The notes under the pieces were generated by a model that saw only the letters and a list, made by a program, of their open reading frames with translations, was not told the origin of the DNA and made no database searches. Shown in pieces: positions 49,475-58,982 of a stretch of DNA of 64,000 nucleotides. A program made the translations under genes and the position numbers. How positions within the stretch are numbered: the first letter of the stretch is position 1; each line of letters opens with the position of its first letter. Origin of the DNA: Trypanosoma brucei gambiense DAL972 (lineage: Eukaryota > Euglenozoa > Kinetoplastea > Trypanosomatida > Trypanosomatidae); assembly GCF_000210295.1 (NCBI RefSeq), contig NC_026737.1:1240001-1304000 (forward strand). Direction: 5' to 3'.

Positions 49475-49476
<2 letters not shown>

Positions 49477-49507
<31 letters not shown>
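49477..49507. repeat. (AT)n microsatellite
   Basis: A 31-bp AT run. Confidence 0.95.
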
Positions 49508-49508
<1 letters not shown>

Positions 49509-49596
49509 GAAATACAAAATTAAATGCATACGGATATTTTAAATATTTAGGTATTTCAATATATTTATTTTTAATCAGGGAGAAAGGGAGTTTGCG

Positions 49597-49600
<4 letters not shown>

Positions 49601-49629
<29 letters not shown>
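49601..49629. repeat. (TA)n microsatellite
   Basis: A 29-bp TA run about 95 bp from the previous one. Confidence 0.95.
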
Positions 49630-49631
<2 letters not shown>

Positions 49632-50252
49632 CTTATAGGTGCATTAGCAAAACTAAGCAAGAAGGAAAAGGAAAAAAATAATAACAGAAACAAGTGTTTT
49701 CACGGAACAGCGAACCGTAAAAAAGATCTCTTCGAAAACAATGGCAATAACGATATTAACGAAACCGCGGGTCTGGCGGAGGCGTACTCAACTTTTCAGT
49801 TCCTTCCGCCATTTCTTTTTTTTTTTTTACTTCTAACTTTCTGGATTGTATCTCTACGCATAAAGTTTCGCAGCATTTACAAACCCACCGAAAGACCTCT
49901 CTTGCATATAATTATAGGTAACGGCATCACGTCACTGATAAAACGTAACCAAGCCACAAATCAAAACAAAACACAGAAGGCGGGAAACAAACACAACAAA
50001 TACAAAACAGTAAAATAAGAATAGCAGTGGTGGTGACAATAACGGTGAGATAAGCGGAGAAATGGTAAGCGCCAATAAAAGATTACAGACAGAAAAAAAA
50101 AAGGACTCTTCAAGTAACCGAGTATCCCAACGTGTGCGGATTCCTCTTTCCCCTTCTGGTTCTTTGATGATGTGAAGGACCTTTTTTTTTCTCCCCTTCC
50201 TTTACACCATCTCCAATGCAAAAAAAGTAATAATAATTATTATTATTACTTT

Positions 50253-51761
50253 TTATACCCCGTAGCAGAAACCGCGGACGGGAGACAATCGAGTCGACAG
50301 CTTTCCGCTTGCACGCGTTTCACCCCTCCCGGTTATTTCATCCGATAAAACGGGAGGCCGGACTTTATCCGGTTTCGCCTGAATGGGCGCCTTCGGGTCC
50401 GTCAAGTAACTCTCCATGTAGCAGTACTCCCGTGGCATTGGATGGTCAGATATTGCATTATCATACCTTTCATCAACTTGTGGGTCTTCTTGCTTGTATA
50501 AAAGGTGTTGAAAGTTTTGTCCACCGAGTAGTGAGTTCCTCGACTCCGCTAAAAATGGAGAAACGCTCATTTTGCAGCCTTCGTTATCATCCCTCCAATT
50601 TGCGTTCGTGTGAGGAGGAGCAGAGGGCGAGGTCGGCTCAATGTGAAGACAAACACCGCGGAATGTGCTGGAGTTGCTCCGCCACATTCCTGATGGCGCA
50701 AAGTTATAATCAGTGTTGCAAAAGTGAGTGTGCCCGGATTCCCCCGCAACCACATTTCTATACTGCGAAATGGTAGCTGTTGACGCTGTCGTCCAACCCC
50801 CTGTGGAGCTGGTGTTTACGGACGTCCGGTTGGATTGTGACATATCACTGTTGCAACGCCTCTCGAGAGATGCGGCAGCTCTATCAACACTACCGCATGT
50901 TGCTGGTGTGTAGATGCCGCTGTTGTCTAGGTCGATGGCGTAGAGATTCAATGCTCCAGTTGAGTTGAATTCATTACTCAAATAATGCACACCCTCATTC
51001 CTCGGTGAACACCCACTGGTGGCTTGTATGCCGCGAGTCTCAAGTTGTCGGCTCTCGCCACCGTTTACCGTCTGCTGGGTTTCTACATAACTTCCACCAC
51101 CACTTTCCCCAAGTATGTAATAATCTGCAGTGCTTTTGTCGCCGTTGGAGGAGTTGTCAAGGCACTGCACCTGTTGCTGACCGGAGCGCAAGTTGCGTGC
51201 GCCTTGAGAGTGTGAAGCTACGGCACCGAGGGAACGGACGTTAAAAGCCGAGGACATGGTGAACAACCCGGTCTTGGCCTCCTCCGAGAAGTACTTCACG
51301 TAGTCGACATCATCAACTAACTGGCATTGCTCGGGCATTACGGGGCTCTCTCTGCCTTCAGGATTTAAACCAGGGAGTCGGCGGGGTTCGCGTGCGCCGT
51401 AGCGGTTGCGGGCAACTTGTTGCTGGTGTCTCGGCTGCTCGGCGCGAAGCAATTCCTGCTGCTGTAGCTGCCGTTCATACAGCCTCTGCTGCAAAAGTGC
51501 TTTTTGCCAGCCTGCGTTGGGGTGCCAAACTGCAGTTGTTGGTTGCATGGTTGCATAGGTGGCTACATGTCGGGCTGGGTAGCCGTGCTCAGTTGGATTA
51601 ACGCTTTGAAAGCCCCGTGTGATGACCCCCTGAGGTTCCTCACCGTCACTACTTTCACTACTCAAATCGGGTGAATCATACATGGGGACACCTTCGAGAA
51701 CAAAATCACAACCCCGACGCGCCCGCCACTGGCCTCGCTGTCTTTGGGTGACTTGCGCCAT
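50253..51761 (-). CDS. Conserved hypothetical protein, Gln/Ser-rich
   Basis: A 502-aa polar protein without membrane segments. It starts MAQVTQRQRGQWRARRG at the first ATG of the frame (the open extension starts with TTG). Near the N-terminus is DFVLEGVPMYDSPDLSSE, then a Gln-rich stretch (LQQRLYERQLQQQELL, about 90-105), followed by long Ser/Asn/Gly-rich, probably disordered regions to the C-terminus. No domain recognised. Composition resembles trypanosome RNA-binding or signalling scaffolds but no RNA-binding motif is seen. The short EGVP element recalls EGIP of the VYG family, but there is no membrane helix or VYG element, so I do not place it there. Confidence 0.65.
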   Translation of the reverse strand: MAQVTQRQRGQWRARRGCDFVLEGVPMYDSPDLSSESSDGEEPQGVITRGFQSVNPTEHGYPARHVATYATMQPTTAVWHPNAGWQKALLQQRLYERQLQQQELLRAEQPRHQQQVARNRYGAREPRRLPGLNPEGRESPVMPEQCQLVDDVDYVKYFSEEAKTGLFTMSSAFNVRSLGAVASHSQGARNLRSGQQQVQCLDNSSNGDKSTADYYILGESGGGSYVETQQTVNGGESRQLETRGIQATSGCSPRNEGVHYLSNEFNSTGALNLYAIDLDNSGIYTPATCGSVDRAAASLERRCNSDMSQSNRTSVNTSSTGGWTTASTATISQYRNVVAGESGHTHFCNTDYNFAPSGMWRSNSSTFRGVCLHIEPTSPSAPPHTNANWRDDNEGCKMSVSPFLAESRNSLLGGQNFQHLLYKQEDPQVDERYDNAISDHPMPREYCYMESYLTDPKAPIQAKPDKVRPPVLSDEITGRGETRASGKLSTRLSPVRGFCYGV

Positions 51762-53078
51762 CTCCTCCTTCTTGCTTTTTGTGAGCTTTTCACCGACTCC
51801 AGACGCTCTTGTTGCTGGTGCGTAAGCGGTGGTGAGCAATTTTACCGTTCGTGTATAATGAAAAAAAGCGGTACCGGAAAGACGACAACCAACAGGCTAT
51901 GCTGTAAAGAGGGAAAAAAAGAACTAGTGGGGAGGGACAGGAAAAGTGGATGTGCATGTAAAATTTGAGTTGCCACTCGACCACATTGCTGAACTGCTTG
52001 GATGGGGGAAGAGAGAGGGAGTTAAAATATACCATTATGGAAGTGACACAGATTAAGTGAAACAAATGAGCCTTATGCTCTTACACCTTCTCTGCGCTAC
52101 ACAGGGTCACGAATCGACCGGCCCGCCGGTTTGTAGTTTAGCGGGTCGATTGCAATTCGTGGCATCCGGCACAGTCCATCGACTTCTCATAGATTCGCAC
52201 TCATCAGAATGGATCCCAACCAAGTAGCTACGACAACTTTAGTGTACGAGCCGAGTTCTCAAGACTGTTAGAACTCCTGCCCGCAGCTCATTTCGGCTTC
52301 AAGGCATTTGACACTACATCTGAAAGCAAAAGAAAAAATGTAAGTGCAAAGTACGTCGCATATCCGTCATCGTTTTCATTATTCCGCTGTTGCTGCTGCC
52401 AGGAGGGGGGAGAGGAGGGCTCTTAACCCCAGAAAACCCAATGAGACACCTAAAAGTTTATGCTCATTTCATTGAACACAATTGTAACCGTTGCTCATTA
52501 CACTCAATGCGTTGCCGAGCCGCACTGAATATCTCTGCCCGTTCAATGATACACGATTTCCCTTCTAGTGGCTCTTCCGTTACTATTTGATGGCACTCAG
52601 ATCTGCGTGTAAATGATCAAAAGAGTAGAGAAGTGAGTTAAGAAGTAACAGGAGTTAACGATGTGAAACTGCAAGAAGGACCAACGTGCACAAAAATACA
52701 TGAGCGCGTGTGTGTACCGCAACCACGTGTGCGTTAAAAAAGCTATATTTGTTTGAACGACCATGGAACCTCTCCTCCTTCGACGATCCTTGTGTGCGGA
52801 CGAGAAAATGCAGCATCACAACTCATATCCGGTTGGATTAAATCTTCCCCATTAAGGCACGACTCACCACCCTGCCTGGGTACTCCGCCCCGCTTCAACA
52901 CCTCTTCGTTCTCTTTGTTAACGCTTGCTTTTGTTAGCACGAACGTACTTGTGCTTACAGCTGAGCCTTAGGTGAAATATGTATATTTATATATGTATCT
53001 TTATTGTTAATGTTACTGACCAAAGAAGGGTTCGTGCCATTTTCTCACCACAAAAGTGCCTGCAGTCGGGCCGTTGCT
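51762..53078. other. Intergenic with one notable hairpin
   Basis: A 1.3-kb spacer that should include the 3' UTR of the enoyl-CoA isomerase gene. Apart from the inverted repeat near 52.1 kb, a 65-aa minus ORF (52743-52940) and an overlapping plus ORF exist; neither has convincing coding character. Confidence 0.45.
52109..52160. other. Imperfect inverted repeat (hairpin), possible small RNA
   Basis: The arms at 52109-52128 (ACGAATCGACC...CCCGC) and 52141-52160 (GCGGGTCGATT...ATTCGT) are complementary apart from one 3-4 nt bulge on each side, with a loop of about 12 nt. GC content is higher than in the surrounding spacer. It could be part of an unannotated small RNA or a chance structure in a UTR. 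Confidence 0.35.
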
Positions 53079-54281
53079 TCACTTCCTTACTGCCTTACCC
53101 TTTAAACGTGCCGTGAAAGCTTCAAGACTCTTCTGCACTTCCGGGTTCATCATAAGCTCCACGAAGAACTGCGTGTCATATTCTCTGTCTTCCTCGGAGC
53201 CAATGAACTGCAAGAACTCACGGCGGAGCATATCGCGCGACATCCAGCGCGACTGCTGCGGAACTGACAGGAAGCGCTCAACTTCCTTCACGGCTGCCTC
53301 GCGCAACTGGTGTTCCCCATCCACAACCAGATCAACCAAACCCATTCGAAGCGCCTCGTCAGCGGTGGGCGTTTCACCAAGTTGAAGCATCCTCTCAGCA
53401 CGTCGCGAACCGAGAACGTACGCATAGGCGGGAATAACCCAGGGTGGTGTGGTGATGCCAAGTTTCGTCTCGTTGAGACCAATGCGGTACGGGCGGTCGG
53501 GTTTGTCAGCTGGGTGCCGGACCATCACGCGGGAATCACAACCGAGAGCGAGCACGCAGCCACCAGCCGGAGAATTGCCGCTAATCGCCCCGATGATTGG
53601 TTTCGGGAAGCTGTTGAGGATGAGCCACGTCTCCTGAAAGCTCTTCCAAAAGCGCCGGAGGCGCTCGGGTTCCGGGTTGTGCATTTCACTCATGTCCAGA
53701 CCTGCCGAAAAAACAGTGGGTATCGAGGATGTCAAAATGATCGCCTTGCAGCTTTCGTCACTACCAAGCCACAACATCCAACTGTTGAATTCTTCAAAGA
53801 GCTCTAGACTGAGTGAGTTCACGGGTGCACGACTAAGTGCCACTGTTGTGATGCCCCGGTCACTCGTGTCTAACCGCAATAACCTTGGAGGCTCCGATGG
53901 CTTTCGTGGAGGTTCGAAGTCATCTTCTGCTTCTGTGCCGACTGCCGATGAGTGCATTTGCGGTTGCTGCTGCTGCTGCATGTGCTGTTGCTGGTGGAAC
54001 TGCTGTTGCTGCATGTGTTGCTGTTGCTGGTGGAATTCCTGCTGCTGCATGTGTTGCTGTTGGTAGAATTGCTGCTGCTGCGGTGACATCTGGTGCTGGG
54101 TAGGAGCTGCCCCCCTCAGTGGTGGGGCGCGAAAGTTTGGAGGGACGTTACCTGGTGGTCCATGGAACGTTGTTTGCAAACGGGAGGCTACAGCCGCTGC
54201 CGGAACGACACCAGAAGTTCCAATGTTGACAATCAGGACGGACGAAGATCTATTAAGGGATGACAGGACGTTGCGACGCAT
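53079..54281 (-). CDS. ECI1: Delta3,Delta2-enoyl-CoA isomerase, mitochondrial
   Basis: A 400-aa crotonase-fold enzyme that moves cis/trans-3 double bonds to trans-2 so unsaturated fatty acids can enter beta-oxidation. The catalytic domain (about 134-395) follows human ECI1 closely: APVNSLSLELFEEF, TVFSAGLDMSEM (oxyanion hole), WKSFQETWLIL, ISGNSPAGGCVLALGCD (second oxyanion element), and GLNETKLGI with the catalytic Glu. The N-terminus (MRRNVLSSLNRSSSVLIV) looks like a mitochondrial presequence and there is no C-terminal peroxisomal/glycosomal tripeptide. Between them is an unusual Gln/His-rich repeat (62-110). The start is the first ATG after the predicted splice AG (54370-54371); the longer frame starts with GTG. 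Human ECI1 is about 300 aa; the extra length is the repeat and linker. Confidence 0.92.
   Translation of the reverse strand: MRRNVLSSLNRSSSVLIVNIGTSGVVPAAAVASRLQTTFHGPPGNVPPNFRAPPLRGAAPTQHQMSPQQQQFYQQQHMQQQEFHQQQQHMQQQQFHQQQHMQQQQQPQMHSSAVGTEAEDDFEPPRKPSEPPRLLRLDTSDRGITTVALSRAPVNSLSLELFEEFNSWMLWLGSDESCKAIILTSSIPTVFSAGLDMSEMHNPEPERLRRFWKSFQETWLILNSFPKPIIGAISGNSPAGGCVLALGCDSRVMVRHPADKPDRPYRIGLNETKLGITTPPWVIPAYAYVLGSRRAERMLQLGETPTADEALRMGLVDLVVDGEHQLREAAVKEVERFLSVPQQSRWMSRDMLRREFLQFIGSEEDREYDTQFFVELMMNPEVQKSLEAFTARLKGKAVRK
53955..54090 (-). repeat. Gln/His-rich coding repeat inside the isomerase gene
   Basis: Encodes residues about 62-110: four imperfect units of the form QQQxFHQQQHMQQQ, built from CAG and CAA codons with spaced Met, His and Phe. 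In-frame expansion of a tandem repeat. Confidence 0.85.
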
Positions 54282-54369
54282 AACTACTTGATCACTGCTT
54301 GTTTTTTTTTCCTCTTCAACTTTATTTTTGTGCTTAGTGTGAGTATGGGTCTTGTGCCTATGGTGCTCC

Positions 54370-54455
54370 CTGCGTGTGGTGAATAAACAAACAAACAAAC
54401 AAACACGAAACAGAAATAGAAACAGAGAAGAAGGCAGGAAAAAGTCCAAGAAAGG
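54370..54455 (-). promoter_or_regulatory. Polypyrimidine tract and spliced-leader acceptor of the isomerase gene
   Basis: A long T/C-rich tract with TTTG repeats on the coding strand, first AG at 54370-54371. No ATG lies between this AG and the start at 54281. Confidence 0.6.
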
Positions 54456-56173
54456 TTGGGTGGGAAGTGAAGCAGTAGGTGACTGTGCGCCCATCCATTC
54501 CAAGCTTCCGCCTTTCTCCCCTTTTTCGGTTGAGTAATGTGGGGAAGTGTTTGGGAATCCCACTCACCCAACGGGGGTTAACCGAGACACAAAGAAGCGG
54601 GTGAAAACCGTGTCTCTTTGTTGCCTCACCCGCGGTACAAGCGGTGGGACGTTGTGAGAAAAGCATCACGTGCGTGCCATCACGGTGTACCATCTGCAGA
54701 TGTGGGCTGTCATAGATTATATCGGTAGTTTCATCAGCTCTAGGGCAATATTTGCACAACTCACAGTTGTCCTCTCTTTTCTCAACAGTATGAATAACAC
54801 AGCACTAGGCCCTCTTTAATCTCTTTGTCAATGTTCTCTCCAACACATGCGTCCGCCCCCTACAGACGGTAAGTTCGGCAACCACCACTGAATCTCTCAG
54901 TGCGTTGGTGGTCTCCTGGAGGGTGCTGACTGTAAACTCGTTGTTCCTTTTCATCGCATCAACAACATTGTTGCCATTGAAATCGTTGTTGTTGGAGGGG
55001 TGGGGGCACCGGTTGCCACCACACAAAAGTGGCATCTTATCCCCAAGGCGCGATATACAACAATCGAAATAGAATAGATGATTGTGTTGGAATTTGTTGA
55101 AACTCCATTGCTTGCATACAAGAGCAAGGCTTTGCTGCCGTTGGTGAAATCCTCCCCTCCATGCCAGCGCGGCTGGTGAAACGTATGCCGGATATTAGAC
55201 GAGCAGACAACAGTGGCGCCCCTACTTGTGGCTCACTTACTTAACCATTGGTTTGAATTTTCTTGAATGCGGTAGATGAAGCGGGAAAAGCACGTGTGTG
55301 TGTCAGGGGGGGGGGGGTAAGAAGACATGTTTCCAAAACTGAGCCGGTGACGGTTTTCTTCCTGGAAATTGTGCAGGGCAACATCCAACCACGGATGCAA
55401 TATAACATAGAGGGGGTAACAACTCACGGCAGATTCCTCGGAATTTCCATGGAGGGGGTCATAAGGACTGTTAACACAAAATTAATTACTTTTCAGCAAA
55501 GAAGGGCAGTCACGAGATTGGTTTAAAAGGCCACTAAACTTAAGAAAAAGAATACTTGAAGAAAAAACAAATGTTGAGAATGTACTCATCTTGGGCTGTG
55601 CTGTTCTAAACCCAGAAAAGGGACCGATTCCCGCCCTACGCGACCAAAAAACTAAAGTAAAGACGTCAACGACACAGTCAGAAAGAGTGTTTGCATGGTA
55701 AAAACTAAAATATTGGCAGTGCCAACGACCCACCGACACTTGGGGCTAAAGGAAGCCAGCGGCAAATTAGCGGAGATGAGGACTTCCAACCATTAAAAAA
55801 GGGGGGAAAAAAGACAAGCGTAAACTAATGTTAGGCAAAATTACGACCCCAAATAGAATGGACAATGATAAGGCAAGTCTCGCCATTGCGTAGCATTGCG
55901 CTACGCACACAATGTACCTCGCTGGAGGTATGAGAACAAAGAGTGAACAAATAATGAACCCACAACAAGGGTACCCTCCCCCTTCTTTGCTCCAACTGCG
56001 GAGTCAAAAAGATACAATGCTCTGTGATTTTCATATATCGCATCCCCACGGGGCAACAGCATATGCACAAAACCGTCGTTACAGAGAAGGGGGAAATCGA
56101 CTTTGGACGAACAGGAGAGACTCTCCTCCCGTTATTCCATTCCTAGGCTTCCCTCAACCCCTGCCAACTGGGG
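54456..56173. other. Intergenic; one possible small ORF
   Basis: A 1.7-kb spacer. An 8-bp inverted repeat GCGGGTGA/TCACCCGC (54597-54604 and 54626-54633) and a G-run (55303-55316) are visible. A 76-aa minus ORF is listed separately. Otherwise no coding evidence. Confidence 0.4.
54805..55035 (-). CDS. Possible small protein (76 aa)
   Basis: An ATG-started 76-aa frame with balanced composition, unlike the other short ORFs here. It has an Asn-rich part (NNNDFNGNNVVDAMKRNN) followed by a predicted amphipathic helix (STLQETTNALRDSVVVAE) and a basic end (TLTKRLKRA). It lies in the coding orientation, in a 1.7-kb gap that is long enough for a gene. A weak pyrimidine tract precedes it. I know no family. 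It may be a real small gene or an open frame in a UTR. Confidence 0.35.
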   Translation of the reverse strand: MPLLCGGNRCPHPSNNNDFNGNNVVDAMKRNNEFTVSTLQETTNALRDSVVVAELTVCRGRTHVLERTLTKRLKRA

Positions 56174-56950
56174 TCACCTAAAAGAACTAAACGGTTCAGC
56201 AAAGACTTCACCTGCCATATTCTGAGTCTTCGTGGTTGATGTCGGTGTGCGAGCGCAACAGATGCTTCCCAGTGATTCGCTAGCTCTACGGTTTAATTTG
56301 CTGCTTTCCCGTGTGCAGCGCACTGAGGCGTCCGGTTCCTTATCAATAGTAATGTATTGTGCCGAACCGTAGAGAGCCGAAGACGGTTGGCTAATGTACA
56401 GCTCAAACACGCGATCAGTTGACAAGTCGCGAATCCTTTTGGGGTAACCCAGTTGGCATTTGCCGCAGTCATGGGCACCCAACACGGCACTCTCCTTCGC
56501 GCACTCGCGAGTTGCGAGGCATCCGTCGTTGATGGCAATATCTAACGTAGAACAGTTAGAGCTACTACGGCACAGTTCCTTACAGTCTTCGCACAGGGAA
56601 GGCACCGGGGTGAGTGGAATGTCCAGGGCGCTAAGCAACTGCCTGTTTTCATCCCCTATCAAAACCGCTCCGTTCACTCCTCCCCCAAGCGCCCGAAGTC
56701 GCCTGGTCTCACACAACACAGCGGGTGGCGGCAGCGCGTCAGGGGGCCTATGCCCGTTTGTAAAAAGCCTTAATACAATGTGGTTGTTACGAATAAGGCA
56801 TACGAAGATGATAAAAACGATGCAAGTTAGGATAACTACAAAAAGAATGAACAACAACATGGCCACACCCACTCTCTCCATCGACACGTACTTCGGGGCG
56901 TTGGGATTGTGCGACGCAACGTGGTTCAAACTCCTTGATGAAGAATCCAT
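56174..56950 (-). CDS. Single-pass membrane protein, distant VYG-motif family member 5
   Basis: A 258-aa protein. A membrane helix (about 27-54) is followed by the tail. The tail contains SALDIPLTPVPS (about 107-118, compare GIPLAS), a cysteine cluster (C120, C123, C127, C133, C144, C150, C162, C165) and SSALYGSAQYITI (190-202, compare VVYGHSAYIPR of member 4). Starting at Met 24 (56881) would give a short N-terminus like the other members; the splice data do not decide. It is about 26 kb from the main group, on the other side of the transporter array. The cysteine cluster is unique to this member and could bind metal or form disulfides, depending on topology. Function unknown. Confidence 0.65.
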   Translation of the reverse strand: MDSSSRSLNHVASHNPNAPKYVSMERVGVAMLLFILFVVILTCIVFIIFVCLIRNNHIVLRLFTNGHRPPDALPPPAVLCETRRLRALGGGVNGAVLIGDENRQLLSALDIPLTPVPSLCEDCKELCRSSSNCSTLDIAINDGCLATRECAKESAVLGAHDCGKCQLGYPKRIRDLSTDRVFELYISQPSSALYGSAQYITIDKEPDASVRCTRESSKLNRRASESLGSICCARTPTSTTKTQNMAGEVFAEPFSSFR

Positions 56951-57423
56951 GGGTGAAGTTCCTTTGTGCCTATGTGCGTGTAAATGGACAAGGGGGGAAA
57001 TACCATGTTCAAAGAAGGTAGAAACAGAGGTTCAAAAACTCTTTTGCCCCGTTGAGCAAGTTGGTAACCATCGAAGATATTGCATTACCGCCGCGCCACA
57101 AGCACACAAAAGTTTAGACGTGGCCAAAGGACTGCCAACTCAGTTGTAGTGATGTCCATTAAAGGTGGGGGCAAGACGCGTCATTATTCTTCAACCTCAT
57201 GAGACAATCTGTGGGTAGACCACATGAGCAGACTCATGCAAAAAGTCACAAATCAGTAGCGGAGAATGACGAAAAATTTAGCGAACAAGTTGGTGGCTCT
57301 GCCGTGCAGGTGCATGAGGCTCTCCGCCGCTCTACTTTCTCATCGGCTTCCACCACGTCAGTTACCTCCTACACGCACGTGAGCAGATACATTCGCCCAT
57401 CCGCTTATCACATTGTGCTACAA
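56951..57423. other. Intergenic, no gene seen
   Basis: Spacer between member 5 and the symplekin-like gene, mixed composition, no supported ORF. Confidence 0.4.
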
Positions 57424-58881
57424 TTATAGACTACCGAGAATATGACCAAAGTATGCGTTGTTTCCATGTTCCTCTCTAAAGTATTCACACAGTTGTGGGC
57501 GGACGCGGAGTGCTTCGATGAGGACCTGATCTGGCAGGTTTACGAGGAAGCTGCTGCACTCACGGTAGTGCATCTCTGCGAAGAGGAGGACACCGCGCCA
57601 CAGCTGAACATCCTTTTCCCATGTTCCGTCCTTCGCTAGTGGAAGTAAGACCTCCTGATGGACAAATCGAACGAGGTCCACGGCCGCGCGTGGTGGGTGG
57701 AGACCGCAGGCGAAAATCAGTGTTGCCATCAACTGTGAGGGAACTTTTGTAGCTCCAGTGTTCTTCATTAACTGTCGCACTGCCCCTTTGATTTCTGCTG
57801 GTCCGTAGAGGTATTCGGTCGTGCTCTCGTCGAAGGTCCGCCGCAGTTTTAGCAGCACACAAATCACCTCTTTCGTTGTGAGGGCACTGAGGGGAAGATT
57901 CTCAGCGATGCGCGAGGTTTCGCCTTCCGCTGTCCTTGCTTTTGCGTTGTTACCAACCACACTGCCATCAGGAGACTGGGGGCCGGAGGAACTGAGAATG
58001 CCACGTGTTTCTGCATGAGTCCTCATTGGTGTCTCCACAACAGTTGAGTGGGGAGAGGATTGATGAGCTTTGCTTTGATATGCATCCCCATCGCGTACTC
58101 CACGTGTAGCGTGATGCAAATAAACAAGAAGATCCACACGCGAAACCCCGCGTGGGGAGCCGTCACTAAACTGCACTGGTGAGCGGACAAGGACTTCTTG
58201 TGCAACATCGCGAATGAGCTGAGACATTTCCTCCTCGCTCATGCGCATCGACTCTGGTGCTGTGTCATTGTCCATTGTTTCCTCGGCCCGTTGCTGGAGC
58301 TGTTGTTCCACAAAGTGCAGAAACGAACGGAGGTAAGTCCTCTTAAGCTCCTCCATCGGAATGAGACTCATAAAAGGGGCAATAAACCGCACGTCGTGAA
58401 GGGACGCAGGCGATTCCCGCACGCTTACCACGTCAGCGGGCTCACCGTTGCTCGCGAGAGCACTGTGATATACGAAAGGTATTTCGCTATTTTCATACAT
58501 CACACGTGCGTGGCCGAGCAGAGCTGCGGCTATTCCCTCCAGATCCGCTGCTGATACCTCACCACCTTTCCCCATCGACCGTAGCTCAGCACTAACCGCC
58601 CACAATATCCTCTGAACAAGCATCGTGGCACTGTTGCTGTACCGACGGAGATACGGCATCACATTCGACATGAAGGAGAGGGCGTCCGTTTGAAAGAGCC
58701 GCTGACACATGCGGCGCACGTCTACATGATCAGCAAGCAATTGGACCATGGCGGTGTTTTGCCGTTCGACGCACTCTTTAAACACGTCAAGAAGTGCTGG
58801 AATGAGCTCACGCGGTTGCCGGGCACACAACATAAGGAATGGCCCAAGATGGCGGTCCAGTGCTTCGGTCAGCTTCTGTAA
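57424..58881 (-). CDS. Symplekin-like protein, C-terminal part (left contig copy, includes true C-terminus)
   Basis: 485 codons open from the N-gap to the stop at 57424. The last 54 codons (57424-57585) are unique and encode the true C-terminus (LLFAEMHYRECSSFLVNLP through ILGSL). The rest is the same as 58983-60279. The C-terminal domain matches symplekin: DVRFIAPFMSLIPMEELKRT (compare DVRFLIPVLNGLEKKEVIQ) and PRAAVDLVRFVHQEVLLPLA, then WEKDVQLWRGVLLF and FLVNLPDQVLIEAL. Symplekin is the scaffold of the mRNA cleavage and polyadenylation complex, which in trypanosomes is coupled to trans-splicing. The correct gene joins this unique end to the right contig copy. Confidence 0.8.
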   Translation of the reverse strand, partial: LQKLTEALDRHLGPFLMLCARQPRELIPALLDVFKECVERQNTAMVQLLADHVDVRRMCQRLFQTDALSFMSNVMPYLRRYSNSATMLVQRILWAVSAELRSMGKGGEVSAADLEGIAAALLGHARVMYENSEIPFVYHSALASNGEPADVVSVRESPASLHDVRFIAPFMSLIPMEELKRTYLRSFLHFVEQQLQQRAEETMDNDTAPESMRMSEEEMSQLIRDVAQEVLVRSPVQFSDGSPRGVSRVDLLVYLHHATRGVRDGDAYQSKAHQSSPHSTVVETPMRTHAETRGILSSSGPQSPDGSVVGNNAKARTAEGETSRIAENLPLSALTTKEVICVLLKLRRTFDESTTEYLYGPAEIKGAVRQLMKNTGATKVPSQLMATLIFACGLHPPRAAVDLVRFVHQEVLLPLAKDGTWEKDVQLWRGVLLFAEMHYRECSSFLVNLPDQVLIEALRVRPQLCEYFREEHGNNAYFGHILGSL

Positions 58882-58882
58882 C
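57586..58882. repeat. Unmerged contig overlap, left copy
   Basis: 1297 bp identical by eye to 58983-60279 at a constant offset of 1397 bp. It stops exactly at the N-gap, so it is the right-hand end of one contig. Confidence 0.9.
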
Positions 58883-58982
58883 NNNNNNNNNNNNNNNNNN
58901 NNNNNNNNNNNNNNNNNNNNNNNNNNNNNNNNNNNNNNNNNNNNNNNNNNNNNNNNNNNNNNNNNNNNNNNNNNNNNNNNNN
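58883..58982. other. Assembly gap (100 N)
   Basis: Exactly 100 N, the conventional gap of unknown size. The flanking sequences overlap by 1297 bp, so the true gap is negative and no sequence is missing here. Confidence 0.97.

Larger units (their letters stand above)
48276..50252. other. Intergenic, no gene seen
   Basis: About 2 kb of spacer. Contains AAT and AAC repeats (48486-48560), a T8A11 tract (48870-48888), two AT microsatellites and a T-rich stretch at 49817-49830. A minus ORF at 48229-48786 is Tyr/Cys/Phe low complexity and overlaps the CorA leader; not accepted. Confidence 0.45.

Noticed and set aside
50253..51761. Membership of the Gln-rich protein in the VYG family because of its EGVP element
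   Set aside because: It lacks a membrane helix and a VYG-x-Y tail motif; a four-residue match is not enough.
56460..57149. Plus-strand ORF of 229 codons
   Set aside because: Antisense shadow of the membrane protein at 56174, which has a membrane helix and family motifs.
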